A DNA stretch of 64,000 nucleotides from Pseudoalteromonas rubra (GCF_000967655.1 NZ_JXYA01000002.1:1-64000); one strand, 5' to 3'. Counted from the stretch's first letter, positions 34,601-43,372 are shown. Made by a program: numbers and translations. The notes: generated from the sequence alone by a model not told the origin.

Positions 34601-34854
34601 GTGCCACGACATTCTCCCAGCTCACGCCATTCCTGCCATTGCCCGGAGCGAAGCTTAGGTGATGAACGATTCCACCAATTTGCCCGATAAGCTATGTTAT
34701 CTTGTTGCACTTGCTGACCAGACGTATACACCTGACCGGCTTGCCACTGAGGTATCCCACTACAATCCACCGCCGCACTCGCGTGGTGTGCCATTAATGC
34801 CAGCGCTATTGCGCTAAGCTTAACGGCTGGCTTTGACATGTTAATTATCTGCAT
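31693..34854 (-). CDS. chiD: GH18 chitinase D with N- and C-terminal chitin-binding modules
   Basis: A 1053-aa secreted chitinase. Signal peptide about 1-27, CBM5/12 module (about 28-85), two Ig/PKD-like domains (about 92-275), GH18 catalytic domain (about 318-745) with DGLDIDYE at residues 476-483 (E483 catalytic), an insertion with EISNQRRAGLNQSYQ, then an unassigned beta domain (about 770-965) carrying DIRFNAKDFPVG, and a final CBM5/12-like module at about 1000-1053. The start is ATG 34854, with GTGAGGA about seven bases upstream; the longer frame to 34956 has none. It is the first gene of the chitin operon, behind a 640-base upstream region. Confidence 0.92.
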   Translation of the reverse strand: MQIINMSKPAVKLSAIALALMAHHASAAVDCSGIPQWQAGQVYTSGQQVQQDNIAYRANWWNRSSPKLRSGQWQEWRELGECRGTELPNQSPVIDIAQPQGEVNVSEGEQIQFVFEASDSDGVIKQVLVYHNDTLVKVLDEAPYAINWKARVGEHLFHAVAIDDDGAKSVSTKRTVVVNALPPEDKNTAPVARLTAELPSELEVGSQVRLTLRSHDKENDRITQALTHNGKEVKRTDLTEAHYNWSAASAGRHEFTLQATDEHGLVSETITRTFIVKAPGDDKTSQLDCLPAGLYRTPGVTSAYCDVYDSEGREKMGADHPRRVIGYFTSWRHGKNNQPSYLVNDIPWDKITHINYAFAHVNSQNELSIGDPKAQGNAATNMTWPGEAGAEMDPSLPYTGHFNLLNRYKKQYPHVKTMISVGGWAETGGYFDETGKRVNSGGFYTMTTHADGSVNHDGINAFVASSVAFLRQYGFDGLDIDYEYPSSMKDSGHPEDFEISNQRRAGLNQSYQVLMKSLREALDKAGEQDGKHYMLTIASPSSGYLLRGMETFQTAQYLDFVNIMSYDLHGAWNDHVGHNAPLYDTGKDTELKTWNVYGTKEFGGIGYLNTDWAVNYFRGALPAGRINIGIPYYTRGFKDVRGGENGLWGRAPLPDQNACPKGTGIGEKNKCGNGAIGIDNLWHDIENGQEVAAGSNPLWHAKNLQHGINPSYLTDYGLTPDTDSDDVLRGDYVRHYDDIAVAPWLYNEQKKVFLSLEDTESMQTKLNYVVEKGLGGVMFWELAGDFDYHADKGEYFMGSTMTSLAYNTFNQDGTDYATTQGDAEFTVPEMAVDIRFNAKDFPVGDQNYPIRPTFAFTNHSELDLSGATISFNVPVSTSAIFKSNWNARKKLGMKVEVDASNARGNNIGGFDNEFHRFSITLKNEWGGQLESFKPGETVNAQVMYYMPITGPVNFVIEKNGKQYAFSSEYPLLPVAKKSDDTSGGKPPQGSGCQGVELSNINQYPQWPRTNWAGTPSHALGGDMLIHNGYVYKAKWWTNATPSNGGAWQQVCSL

Positions 34855-35148
34855 AAATACATCCTCACTTGTTTTTATTTTTAACCTGATATCAATGAAA
34901 AATGAGTTTGTTTCCATCTTGGTCCAGGCGGATGCAGTGTATCGTTCCAAAAACACATAACAAGTGACTATATAAAAATAATAATCTAGTACATTTTTAC
35001 TTTTATTAACTCTGCGATGCGAGCCATAAATGTATTTATGCTATTGATAATAATTGAGATTATTTATTTGTTGCATTATTATGAATACTGAGATAATTAA
35101 CCCGCACCATTGTGTATCTTAAAACTTACAAAAAGCACTGGTAAGAAC

Positions 35149-35164
35149 AGCCATAAGGATGGCT
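35149..35164. repeat. Short perfect hairpin upstream of chiD
   Basis: AGCCAT, loop AAGG, ATGGCT, followed on the plus strand by TAAAAATAATTTTTA, itself a near palindrome. Could be a terminator or a regulator site. Confidence 0.4.
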
Positions 35165-35458
35165 AAAAATAATTTTTATAGCACTTTTTGACCACAAAGA
35201 AGGCACAAGGTATCTGTTGTATAAGGTAGATTGACACAAGCGGTGATATTAACACTCAATCAAATAGACTAAGCTGTAACCAGGCCATCCATTCTCAGAG
35301 CTCGATTTGTGTACTTATTAAAGGCAAAAGATAGTAATCAGCTATAAAGCTAAACGAGTGCAGTGAGACATCAGCTTACCCTAACTGTAACCAATAACGA
35401 TAGGAAGCTTAGGCGGATATAGCGCTTTAAAAGGATAGATTTGGAGTGGTGATAGATA

Positions 35459-35486
35459 CGGGGTATACCAGTGAAGGCATACCCCG
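35459..35486 (-). terminator. Hairpin after the DUF3466 gene
   Basis: Perfect 8-bp stem CGGGGTAT / ATACCCCG around a 12-base loop, 8 bases after the stop codon. No clear T run follows, so it is a weak terminator at best. Confidence 0.5.
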
Positions 35487-35494
35487 AAAGGTGT

Positions 35495-37216
35495 TTATTT
35501 CTGACGTCTGCGGCGTACCCACAGCAGCGGCAGTGCAAGTAAAGACAACCAGCTCAGCGACGCTGACTGACGTTCATAAGTCTCAGTTTCCGGAGCTACA
35601 CACTGCTCAAGCTCTGTACTGCCCGTTTTTGTCAATACGACTGGTACAGTCACTGATTCTGACGCTTCATTGCCGTTGGAGTCTTTGTCCGGGTTGCCAA
35701 ACGAATCCAACTTGGTAACTGTTTTGGTTGCTACTGCGTAAATCGTATTGTCGTCTGTGATACGAATGGCTTCGGCGACTGTATATGGGAATTCATCGCT
35801 TTGACAAGGCAGCAAATCGTTGATGTTAGTTAGCTTTTCATCGCCAAGCTTATACATAAATGCTTCACTGCGCGGGTTAGAAACATTTTTCTCTGTCTCA
35901 CCCTGGCCAACAATGTAACCGGCATTATTAATGTCTCTGACATAAGTGTCTGAGCCACTGAAATAACTGGGTATTTCCACAAGCGTTTTGTTGCTCATAT
36001 CGTAGTAAAACCCGGCTACCTCAAACAAGGAGCCCTGGTATTGTTTGCCTACGTATCCTGCAATCACATTACTGTCGTTGATGTCGACAGCATTACCAGC
36101 CTGGTCAAAAACATCGTGCTCGCGCAAAGTGAAAAATTGACCATTCTGATAGTAGCCAGGTTCTTCATAGGCTTTCAGGCTATCGTCAACTCTGATCCTG
36201 GATTTACCAACAGCAATCCCCGCCTTATTAACAGCAAACGCTGAGCTATAGAACGGGTTATCTTCATCGTCTTTACGCTCTAGGCCAATACCCAGATTCT
36301 TTGTCTCAATAACGTTGAAATCTTTATCCAGCGTCCATTGGTAAGCACGCAAATCATAGACACCACGTCCCTGACGCCAAATACAGACCGCTTCAGGTTC
36401 GTCTTTGTCATCACAGTTATCGGTGATGGTTGTTTGGCTGTTCTCTGGCAAGCCCACTGATGCCTGGCCCACCACCAGATAGTTGCCTTCATCGGTCAGG
36501 GTAATGTCTGTCGCGATACTGTAGCCACCATATTCGGTGAACTCAGGCTCCAGTGTAACACGCTTGCCACCTGGAGAGATTACGATGCCACGTGCATGCC
36601 AGTCGCGAATGAAGTAGGTTTTCGCTTCACTTTCTCCTTCAGGCGTAAACGTGATCTTTTTAAAAGGTGCCGAGCCCCAGCCAGCCACAGTGCCATCTGC
36701 CGCGATGGCCGTCATCGCATTACTGACGGAGCGTGTCAGGCCCGCATAGTCTGGCGATTCTATATCAAATAAATCAATCAGATTAACGCTGGTGCCGGTG
36801 AATTCGAGCCCAGCCACAGAACTGATTTTTTGGAATTCAGCGCTGGCGCTTTGGGTGCTAGACGACAAGTAGCTCAGCATAAAGGTATGCGCTTCTGCGT
36901 CTGTCGCAAGCGCATTACCATTCTGTATATCATCCAGGGTAAAAGTGATGGTTTCATCCCTGTTTTCCAGAATTGCTTTATAGGTATCGTAATAATTGGT
37001 GATCGAGCTGTCTTGAAAATCGATGTAACTAATATCGACAGGCAGATTATACAGTCCCGTAACGCGACCAATAGCTTCGCCGCTTTCATTGGCATCCGTT
37101 ACATAGTTCATCTTGCCTATGTCACTGATGGGTAATTCAGTGAGTTTATAGGGTGCGGCAACTGCCACACCAGATAGGCCGAAGATAATGCTGGCGGCCA
37201 TAAGTGAATATTTCAT
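35495..37216 (-). CDS. DUF3466-family exported protein with C-terminal sorting-like tail
   Basis: A 573-aa exported protein: signal peptide about 1-20 (ending VAVA), a body with repeated beta units of the type SAFAVNKAGIAVGKS and DINNAGYIVGQGE, and a C-terminal SLSWLSLLALPLLWVRRRR. The tail (short hydrophobic segment followed by an arginine cluster) resembles GlyGly-CTERM signals that are processed by rhombosortase, though the GG part is absent. The repeat-plus-tail architecture is typical of DUF3466 in Shewanella and Vibrio relatives. Function unknown. The start is ATG 37216, with AAGGA five bases upstream. It is 11 bases downstream of uup, so may be cotranscribed with it. Confidence 0.8.
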   Translation of the reverse strand: MKYSLMAASIIFGLSGVAVAAPYKLTELPISDIGKMNYVTDANESGEAIGRVTGLYNLPVDISYIDFQDSSITNYYDTYKAILENRDETITFTLDDIQNGNALATDAEAHTFMLSYLSSSTQSASAEFQKISSVAGLEFTGTSVNLIDLFDIESPDYAGLTRSVSNAMTAIAADGTVAGWGSAPFKKITFTPEGESEAKTYFIRDWHARGIVISPGGKRVTLEPEFTEYGGYSIATDITLTDEGNYLVVGQASVGLPENSQTTITDNCDDKDEPEAVCIWRQGRGVYDLRAYQWTLDKDFNVIETKNLGIGLERKDDEDNPFYSSAFAVNKAGIAVGKSRIRVDDSLKAYEEPGYYQNGQFFTLREHDVFDQAGNAVDINDSNVIAGYVGKQYQGSLFEVAGFYYDMSNKTLVEIPSYFSGSDTYVRDINNAGYIVGQGETEKNVSNPRSEAFMYKLGDEKLTNINDLLPCQSDEFPYTVAEAIRITDDNTIYAVATKTVTKLDSFGNPDKDSNGNEASESVTVPVVLTKTGSTELEQCVAPETETYERQSASLSWLSLLALPLLWVRRRRQK

Positions 37217-37227
37217 TTCAATCCTTA

Positions 37228-39141
37228 CTACTGATTCTGTAATGCTTCTAATTCTTCCCAACGCTCAAACGCGGCTTCAAGCTTGGACTCAAGGTCGGCC
37301 AAATGGTTCAACGCGGTTTGGGTCGTTTCAGGATCTTGCTTGAAAAACTCTGGTGAATTCACCAGGTTTTGCTGCTCTTCCAACTCGTTTTCCAGAGCCT
37401 CTACTTTACCCGGCAATGTTTCCAGTTCAAGCTTTAATTTGTAGCTTAACTTGCCGGATTTGTTTTTATTGGCTGATTTTTTGTTATCGCTCGCCTGCTG
37501 CTTCTCTTTATCGAGCTTTTCCAATGCTTTTTGCTGTTCCTGGCGCTGTGTCCGATATGCTTCAAAATCACTAAAACCACCGACAATCTCGGTCACTTTG
37601 CCTTCGCCCTCAAATGCCCAGACACTGTTACAGGTATTATCGATAAACTCTCTGTCGTGGCTGACTATCAGGATTGTTCCCTGATACTGGTTGATGATCT
37701 CTTCGAGCAATTCCAGAGTTTCGATATCCAGGTCATTGGTTGGCTCATCGAGTACTAATACATTTGACGGTTTAAGGAATAGCTTGGCCAGCAACAGACG
37801 GTTTTTCTCTCCACCGGACAAGGCCTTAACCGGGGTGCGCGCTCGCGCAGGCGGGAATAAGAAGTCTTGCAGATAACCGAGGACATGGCGACTGCGGCCC
37901 CCCATTTGTACTTCCTGCTTGCCTTCGGCAACGTTGTCCTGAACGGTTTTTTCCTCATCCAGCTTTTCACGATACTGGTCGAAATAGGCCACTTCAAGGT
38001 TTACGCCCTGCTTCACTTTGCCGTTATCCGGCGCAATATCACCAAATAAAATTTTCAGTAAAGTGGTTTTACCGACGCCGTTGGGACCGATGAGACCCAC
38101 CCGATCGCCACGCATGACCAGGGTCGAGAAGTCATCTACAATGCGCTTATCTTTAAAGGCATGACCAATATGCTGCGCCTCGAAGACCAACTTGCCGGAG
38201 CGATCGGCTGACTCAATGTTAAAGTCAGTTTTACCGACTTGCTCCACACGCTGCTTACGCTCAACCCGCAGTGCTTTGAGCGCTCTGACACGTCCTTCGT
38301 TGCGTGTGCGGCGTGCTTTGATCCCCTGACGGATCCAGGCTTCTTCTTCGGCTAGTTTTTTGTCAAATAAGGCGTTTTGTGCCTCTTCAACTTTCAGATC
38401 GTGTGCCTTTTGCTCCAGATACTTAGCATAATCGCCCGGGTAAGAGATAAGCTTACCGCGATCCAAATCAAGAATACGCGTCGCAACGCCGCGGATAAAT
38501 GCCCGGTCGTGGGAGATAAAAACGATCCCGCCTTTGAACTCTTTTAGGAACTGCTCAAGCCACTCAACACTGCTCATATCCAAGTGGTTGGTTGGTTCGT
38601 CCAACAGCAACAAGTCTGGGTCGCTCACCAATGCCTTAGCTAAAGCCACTTTACGCAGCCAGCCACCGGAGAGTTTTTCCAGCTTCATATTGGCACTCAG
38701 TTGCAATTGGGTCAGTACCAGCTTGATGCGGCTTTCGAAACGCCACGCATCTTTTGCTTCAATGTCGGCTGATAACCGCTCCAGGCGACTAAGCAAACTG
38801 CTTGAATGGTCGGTTTGTAGTGCTTCACTGACATGATGATAATCAATCAGTAGCTGGGCAATATCTGGCAGGCCACCGGCGACATAATCGAATACGCTGC
38901 CCTGTGCGCCCTTTGGCGGATCTTGCTCGAGCCGCGATACTTTCAATCCCGATACCCGGTTAATTTCACCATCGTCGAGCTGAACTTGCCCGTCGAGAAC
39001 CTTGAGCAGGGTTGATTTACCGGCACCGTTGCGCCCGACAATACAGACCCGCTCTCCGGCTTCAATGACCGCATCCGCTTGATCTAACAAAGGATGAGTA
39101 CCAAAAGCCAGTTGGGCCCTTGCAATTCTGATTAAATCCAT
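37228..39141 (-). CDS. uup: ABC-F ATPase Uup
   Basis: A 637-aa ABC-F protein without membrane segments. Two ABC cassettes: Walker A GRNGAGKST and signature LSGGWLRK in the first, Walker A GPNGVGKTT and LSGGEKNR in the second, each with LLDEPTNHLD / VLDEPTNDLD Walker B. The linker and the C-terminal coiled coil (about residues 545-637) identify it as Uup, which binds branched DNA and 50S ribosomes and affects precise transposon excision in E. coli. It starts one base after the glutaredoxin-like gene and near rlmL, as in E. coli where uup follows rlmL. Complete. Confidence 0.95.
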   Translation of the reverse strand: MDLIRIARAQLAFGTHPLLDQADAVIEAGERVCIVGRNGAGKSTLLKVLDGQVQLDDGEINRVSGLKVSRLEQDPPKGAQGSVFDYVAGGLPDIAQLLIDYHHVSEALQTDHSSSLLSRLERLSADIEAKDAWRFESRIKLVLTQLQLSANMKLEKLSGGWLRKVALAKALVSDPDLLLLDEPTNHLDMSSVEWLEQFLKEFKGGIVFISHDRAFIRGVATRILDLDRGKLISYPGDYAKYLEQKAHDLKVEEAQNALFDKKLAEEEAWIRQGIKARRTRNEGRVRALKALRVERKQRVEQVGKTDFNIESADRSGKLVFEAQHIGHAFKDKRIVDDFSTLVMRGDRVGLIGPNGVGKTTLLKILFGDIAPDNGKVKQGVNLEVAYFDQYREKLDEEKTVQDNVAEGKQEVQMGGRSRHVLGYLQDFLFPPARARTPVKALSGGEKNRLLLAKLFLKPSNVLVLDEPTNDLDIETLELLEEIINQYQGTILIVSHDREFIDNTCNSVWAFEGEGKVTEIVGGFSDFEAYRTQRQEQQKALEKLDKEKQQASDNKKSANKNKSGKLSYKLKLELETLPGKVEALENELEEQQNLVNSPEFFKQDPETTQTALNHLADLESKLEAAFERWEELEALQNQ

Positions 39142-39142
39142 C

Positions 39143-39373
39143 TTACTTTAACAACTCTTTTATATCTTGTTCTGTGAAGGGCCAGAACAAGGTTCTGGCA
39201 CTGTCTGTTGACTTAAGTACGGGAATTGACGTCTGATAGTCAGCCATCAGCTGAGGGTCGTCCACAATATCCTGATGCACTACAGCGTCACTGTCGACAC
39301 AACGTAGCACCAATTCGTGAGCTTGCTCGCAAAGGTGACAGCCGTCAGTATAAAAAAGGGTAAGCTTAGCCAT
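39143..39373 (-). CDS. Glutaredoxin-like (DUF836) small protein
   Basis: A 76-aa protein with a thioredoxin-like fold start, LTLFYTDGCHLCEQAHELV, where CHLC is a CxxC redox pair near residues 12-15, followed by SIPVLKS with the cis-proline loop. This is the DUF836 glutaredoxin-family found between rlmL and uup in related genomes. It overlaps the end of rlmL by 8 bases and is followed by uup after one base, so the three form one operon. Role in thiol redox chemistry is inferred. Confidence 0.85.
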   Translation of the reverse strand: MAKLTLFYTDGCHLCEQAHELVLRCVDSDAVVHQDIVDDPQLMADYQTSIPVLKSTDSARTLFWPFTEQDIKELLK

Positions 39374-41477
39374 GGGTGATCAACCAACTGTTGTGAATTT
39401 GCTTGTTGCGCTTGAAATCCGGTGACAAAGTTTGCTCTGACACGTTTTCAGCCTTGAGCCCAAGCCCCATGAGACCAACTTCATCCATTTTAAAGCCCCG
39501 TTTATTATTAGAGAACAACAAGGTACCACCCGGGCTGAGGATTTTTTTCACCCATCCCAGTAGCTGGATATGGTCGCGCTGCACATCAAATACGTCTTTC
39601 ATACGTTTTGAATTAGAGAACGTTGGCGGGTCAAGGAAGATCAAATCATATTGACCTTGCGCGTGTTCAAGCCACTTAAGACAATCTGCCTGCTCAAATC
39701 TGAATCGCGGGTTACGCAACTCGTTTAACGCGAAGTTCTCTTCTGCCCACTTCAGGTAAGTTTTAGACATATCGACGGTAGTCACTGCTTTTGCGCCACC
39801 GAGTGCGGCATGGACCGACGCACTGCCGGTGTACGCAAACAAGTTAAGTACACGCTTGTTCTTGGCATTTTGCTGAATATAGCGTCTGGCCAGGCGGTGA
39901 TCTAAAAACAATCCGGTGTCCAGATAATCGAACAAGTTAACTTTGAACTTGGCGCCAAACTCTTCAACCACTTGCACCCGATTTTGCTTGCTGAGTGCGT
40001 TGTATTGTTCCTGACCTTTTTGCTTTTTACGCACCTTAACCGCAATATCTGAAGGGTCGATATCCAGAGTTTCTGCGGTCAGCGTGATAACATCCTGAAG
40101 GCGTTTGTTGGCGACTAACTCGTCGATTTCTTTCGGTGCGGCGTATTCAAATACCACGGCATTGTCGCCGTAGACATCCACCGCCACATTATACTCTGGA
40201 ATATCGGCATCATACACACGATACGCCTGCACCTGCTCTTTTTTGAGCCAGCTTTTTAAAGCTTGCTTGTTCTTTTTAACCCGGTTGGCAAACGCCCGTG
40301 ACTGTTCAAAATGCAGCGCGCCGGTCTGTTCGTTTTGCGCCACCTGGCGCTCATCCATATCGTAAAGATACAAAGCGACATCGAGCGGACCGTTTTTAAA
40401 TTTATAACGCTTTTTCGACGACAGCTTAAGCGTTTTAAATAGTGCTTCATCTGTACCAAGTAAGGCCACAGACCAGTCTTTATAGTGCTTTTTAAATCGC
40501 TCGCCCATACCCCGGTAAAGGCTAATTAGCTCTGCCATAGAGCCTAAACGCTCACCATAAGGCAGGTTGCTGAGCAATGTGCCCGGGCGTTTGGCAACGC
40601 AAGTCAGCTGGCTGGCATCTCCCTCACTAAAACGGATGTATTGCTCGAGCCCTGCGCGTTTGGCGTTGCCCATTGCGGTTTCCAGCACCTGAGCGTCAAT
40701 GTCCTGGCCGATGATCCACAAGGGTTTATCCAGCTGTGCCTGTTTTAACTCGCTTTTTAGCTCTTTAAATTTGGCATCACGAAACCCGGGTAAGCGCTTG
40801 AAGGCAAAGTCTTTGTTTATATTGGCAGGCAGGTTCAGCGCCATGCTGGCCGCTTCTATCAGCAAAGTACCAGAGCCACAGCACGGGTCAAACAAAGGTT
40901 TAGAGGTATCATTCAGCCAACCACTGCGCTGCACCAATGCCGCTGCCAGGTTTTCGCGAATAGGTGCCCGGCCTTGTTTGGTACGATACCCTCTGTCTGA
41001 CAGACGTGGGCCAGAATAGTCGATATAAAGGGCAATTTTTTCCTTATTGAGTTTAGCTATTACGCGTACATTAGCATCTTGCTTATCGACTGACGGGCGT
41101 TGCTCGTACAGATCCTGAAAATAATCCACAATGGCGTCTTTGATCACTAAACCGGAAAACTGCGTGTTTTTCAGCTCTCGATTGGTACCATTGAATTCGA
41201 CCGCAAATGTTTGCTTAGGACCAAACCACTCCTGCCAGCCCTGAAAACGCGCGAATTTGTATAGATCATCTTTGTTGTTGATGTTTTCGTGCTCATCAAT
41301 CAGCATCATGACGCGCGTTGCAAAGCGCGTGGTCATACAGAATTTCTGCACTGCCAGACTATCCGCAGTAAAGCGGACCGAACCAACACTTTGTTTGACA
41401 ACTTCCAGCCCCTGAGACTGAAGCTCTTCAAGCAACAGGTTTTCAATTCCGATGGACGTTAAGGCGATAAACTGCAA
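39366..41477 (-). CDS. rlmL: 23S rRNA bifunctional methyltransferase RlmKL
   Basis: A 703-aa fusion of the m2G2445 (RlmL) and m7G2069 (RlmK) methyltransferases of 23S rRNA. The N-terminal THUMP domain (about 45-155), the first methyltransferase with DPCCGSGTLLIEAA and NLPYGERLG (the N-P-P-Y-type motif), and the C-terminal methyltransferase with NLFAYTGSASVHAALGGA and LDPPTFSN are all complete. It heads an operon with the glutaredoxin-like protein and uup. The length is that of the fused E. coli protein. Start ATG lies near an unremarkable AGT-rich leader; no better start is visible. Confidence 0.96.
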   Translation of the reverse strand: MQFIALTSIGIENLLLEELQSQGLEVVKQSVGSVRFTADSLAVQKFCMTTRFATRVMMLIDEHENINNKDDLYKFARFQGWQEWFGPKQTFAVEFNGTNRELKNTQFSGLVIKDAIVDYFQDLYEQRPSVDKQDANVRVIAKLNKEKIALYIDYSGPRLSDRGYRTKQGRAPIRENLAAALVQRSGWLNDTSKPLFDPCCGSGTLLIEAASMALNLPANINKDFAFKRLPGFRDAKFKELKSELKQAQLDKPLWIIGQDIDAQVLETAMGNAKRAGLEQYIRFSEGDASQLTCVAKRPGTLLSNLPYGERLGSMAELISLYRGMGERFKKHYKDWSVALLGTDEALFKTLKLSSKKRYKFKNGPLDVALYLYDMDERQVAQNEQTGALHFEQSRAFANRVKKNKQALKSWLKKEQVQAYRVYDADIPEYNVAVDVYGDNAVVFEYAAPKEIDELVANKRLQDVITLTAETLDIDPSDIAVKVRKKQKGQEQYNALSKQNRVQVVEEFGAKFKVNLFDYLDTGLFLDHRLARRYIQQNAKNKRVLNLFAYTGSASVHAALGGAKAVTTVDMSKTYLKWAEENFALNELRNPRFRFEQADCLKWLEHAQGQYDLIFLDPPTFSNSKRMKDVFDVQRDHIQLLGWVKKILSPGGTLLFSNNKRGFKMDEVGLMGLGLKAENVSEQTLSPDFKRNKQIHNSWLITHG

Positions 41478-41588
41478 TGTAAATACTCAATAATTTCAAT
41501 TGCAGCGAGTATAACACAGCAAGGAGCAGACTGGGATATCAGAGTGGATGTGCGCATTGTCGCGCATTAAAGACGATGGGCAGCCCTA

Positions 41589-42116
41589 TCAGGCAGTTTT
41601 TGTCAGCTTATGTGCTTGGATCAGAGGGTGTACTCGATCGTTTAAAACCTTGATGGCCTGAAATTGCTCAAGCTCAATGTTTTCATCCAGCATAAACCCC
41701 TGAGTAAGATTAATACACAGACAGCTCTGGTGATTGTGGTCCACAATCAAAAATTCACCAGGCTGGCATTTGGAGTGCAACGTGATGACCGCATCCACCA
41801 AAGGCTGACCTCCCGTATAGCTTTTGAAAAACCAGCTTTTAGCTTGTACGGGGAGTAAGTGGAACTTAGCCGCGGTCGCATTAAGGGCGATTTGACAACA
41901 TTGAGGCTCTGACCAGACTTTGAATCCGAGCAAGTAATCGTATACGTTACGATAAAAAGCGGCTTCTTCGACACTTAAGTCGACACTTTGCAGGGAGTCT
42001 TCCGTTAATTGTCTGAGACGAAACGGCGTGCATAACTGAAGGTCATCACCCAAATCAACAAGCAGTCTGTTCCTGTGGCTACATCTTATCCACCGCCACT
42101 CTTTGGATGCTTGCAA
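41589..42116 (-). CDS. zapC: Cell-division protein ZapC
   Basis: A 175-aa cytoplasmic protein. EWRWIRCSHRNRLLVDLGDDLQL near the N-terminus and the later AKSWFFKSYTGG and IKVLNDRVHPLI match my memory of E. coli ZapC (NWRWYYDEEHDRMMLDL; AIKIMNDRLKPQV). ZapC binds FtsZ and stabilises the Z-ring. The position beside pyrD and rlmL is the same as in E. coli, which strengthens the call. It lies downstream of the pyrD terminator and so has its own promoter in 42117-42250. No motif is missing. Confidence 0.88.
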   Translation of the reverse strand: MQASKEWRWIRCSHRNRLLVDLGDDLQLCTPFRLRQLTEDSLQSVDLSVEEAAFYRNVYDYLLGFKVWSEPQCCQIALNATAAKFHLLPVQAKSWFFKSYTGGQPLVDAVITLHSKCQPGEFLIVDHNHQSCLCINLTQGFMLDENIELEQFQAIKVLNDRVHPLIQAHKLTKTA

Positions 42117-42253
42117 AACGGACCTCCCGATATCAATGTGTTATGCATCTAAGACCTAGACAGAAGTATATCGCGAAATATCGCTGTGTGAAAATTTTTG
42201 TAATAACAAATTGTTTTAGATCATCGCGCTATATGAATGATCTTTATAAGGAA

Positions 42254-42287
42254 AAAACGATCATTGCGGCAAAACAATGATCGTTTT
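42254..42287. terminator. Intrinsic terminator after pyrD
   Basis: A perfect 13-bp stem AAAACGATCATTG / CAATGATCGTTTT with an eight-base loop, with T runs on both strands, about 75 bases after the pyrD stop. Confidence 0.85.
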
Positions 42288-42361
42288 ATCAAAATGTATC
42301 TCAATGGCGTTTAAGTTACAGAATAATTACACTTATTTTCAGTAGCTTATAAAACAACCGG

Positions 42362-43372
42362 TTAGATCTCCGTGATGATCTTTTTGATCAACTGAGGACC
42401 TTCATAAATAAAACCGGTGTAAACTTGGATCAAATCGGCGCCGGCTTCAAGCTTTTCTTTTGCCGCAGCTGCGCTGTCGATCCCGCCAACACCAATAATC
42501 GGGAGCTTACCTTCGGTCATGCGCTTCAGTTCGCTCACCACCTGTGTCGACTTTTCGCGTACAGGACGACCCGATAAACCACCCGCCTCTTCTGCGTGTG
42601 CAAGACCTGTGACCGCTTCTCGCGACAGTGTGGTGTTAGTGGCAATAACACCATCAATGCGGTTATTAACCAGTGATTCGGCAATTTGCTGCAACTGAAC
42701 AGCATCCACATCCGGTGCAATCTTAACCAGCATAGGTACTGACTTTTTGTGTTTTTCGATCAGGTCTATCTGCTCATTTTTCAGGCTCTGTAGTAAATCA
42801 TCCAGGGCTTCACCGTATTGCAGGTCACGTAATCCTGGTGTATTTGGCGAGGAAATATTGACGGTAATATAAGACGCGTGCTCAAACACTTTACGCATGC
42901 AGTGAATATAGTCATCTTTACCCTGCTCGTTCGGCGTATCTTTGTTTTTACCTATGTTGATACCCAGGATACCGCTGTAGCGGGCCGCTTTAACATTTGC
43001 GACCAGGTTATCTACCCCTTTGTTATTAAAGCCCATGCGATTAATAATCGCGTTGGCTTCTGGCAAGCGAAATATCCGGGGCTTGTCGTTACCGGCCTGA
43101 GGTCTGGGTGTAACCGTACCCACTTCAATAAAGCCAAAGCCCATCTGGCTGAATGCATCAATACACTCTGCATTTTTGTCGAGTCCCGCAGCTAACCCCA
43201 CCGGGTTGTCGAACTCCAGGCCCAGAAAATTAACCGGTTTCTTTGGAAGTGACTGTGACCAGGCCATACTTAATGGGGTGTTCGCGAAGCGGCGTAAATT
43301 TCCGAGCGCAAAATCATGAGCCCACTCGGCATCTTTACTGAACATATAGCGACGCGCTAAATCATAAAACAT
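42362..43372 (-). CDS. pyrD: Dihydroorotate dehydrogenase (quinone), class 2
   Basis: A 336-aa membrane-associated flavoprotein that oxidises dihydroorotate to orotate with quinone as acceptor in de novo pyrimidine synthesis. The N-terminal helices for membrane and quinone binding (about 1-40), the FMN-binding [11 protein letters not shown] and [10 protein letters not shown], the catalytic serine loop [11 protein letters not shown] (class 2 serine) and the C-terminal GVGGIDSA are present. The full length and the serine base set it in class 2. The start ATG has AAGGAG upstream. It is followed by a terminator, then zapC. Confidence 0.97.
   Translation of the reverse strand: MFYDLARRYMFSKDAEWAHDFALGNLRRFANTPLSMAWSQSLPKKPVNFLGLEFDNPVGLAAGLDKNAECIDAFSQMGFGFIEVGTVTPRPQAGNDKPRIFRLPEANAIINRMGFNNKGVDNLVANVKAARYSGILGINIGKNKDTPNEQGKDDYIHCMRKVFEHASYITVNISSPNTPGLRDLQYGEALDDLLQSLKNEQIDLIEKHKKSVPMLVKIAPDVDAVQLQQIAESLVNNRIDGVIATNTTLSREAVTGLAHAEEAGGLSGRPVREKSTQVVSELKRMTEGKLPIIGVGGIDSAAAAKEKLEAGADLIQVYTGFIYEGPQLIKKIITEI

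Larger units (their letters stand above)
34855..35494. other. Long AT-rich upstream region of the chitin operon
   Basis: About 640 bases without a gene, notably AT-rich, between the chiD start and the 3' end of the DUF3466 gene. It contains a hairpin AGCCAT-AAGG-ATGGCT at 35149-35164 flanked by A and T runs, an inverted AATAAT / ATTATT at about 35049-35064, and the terminator-like hairpin of the DUF3466 gene at 35459-35486. The length suggests regulated expression of the chitin genes, but I could not assign any binding site to a known regulator. Confidence 0.4.

Noticed and set aside
35046..35064. Fur-box-like sequence (GATAATAATTGAGATTATT) upstream of chiD
   Set aside because: Matches only about 13 of 19 positions in an AT-rich region where such matches are expected by chance; no iron gene nearby.
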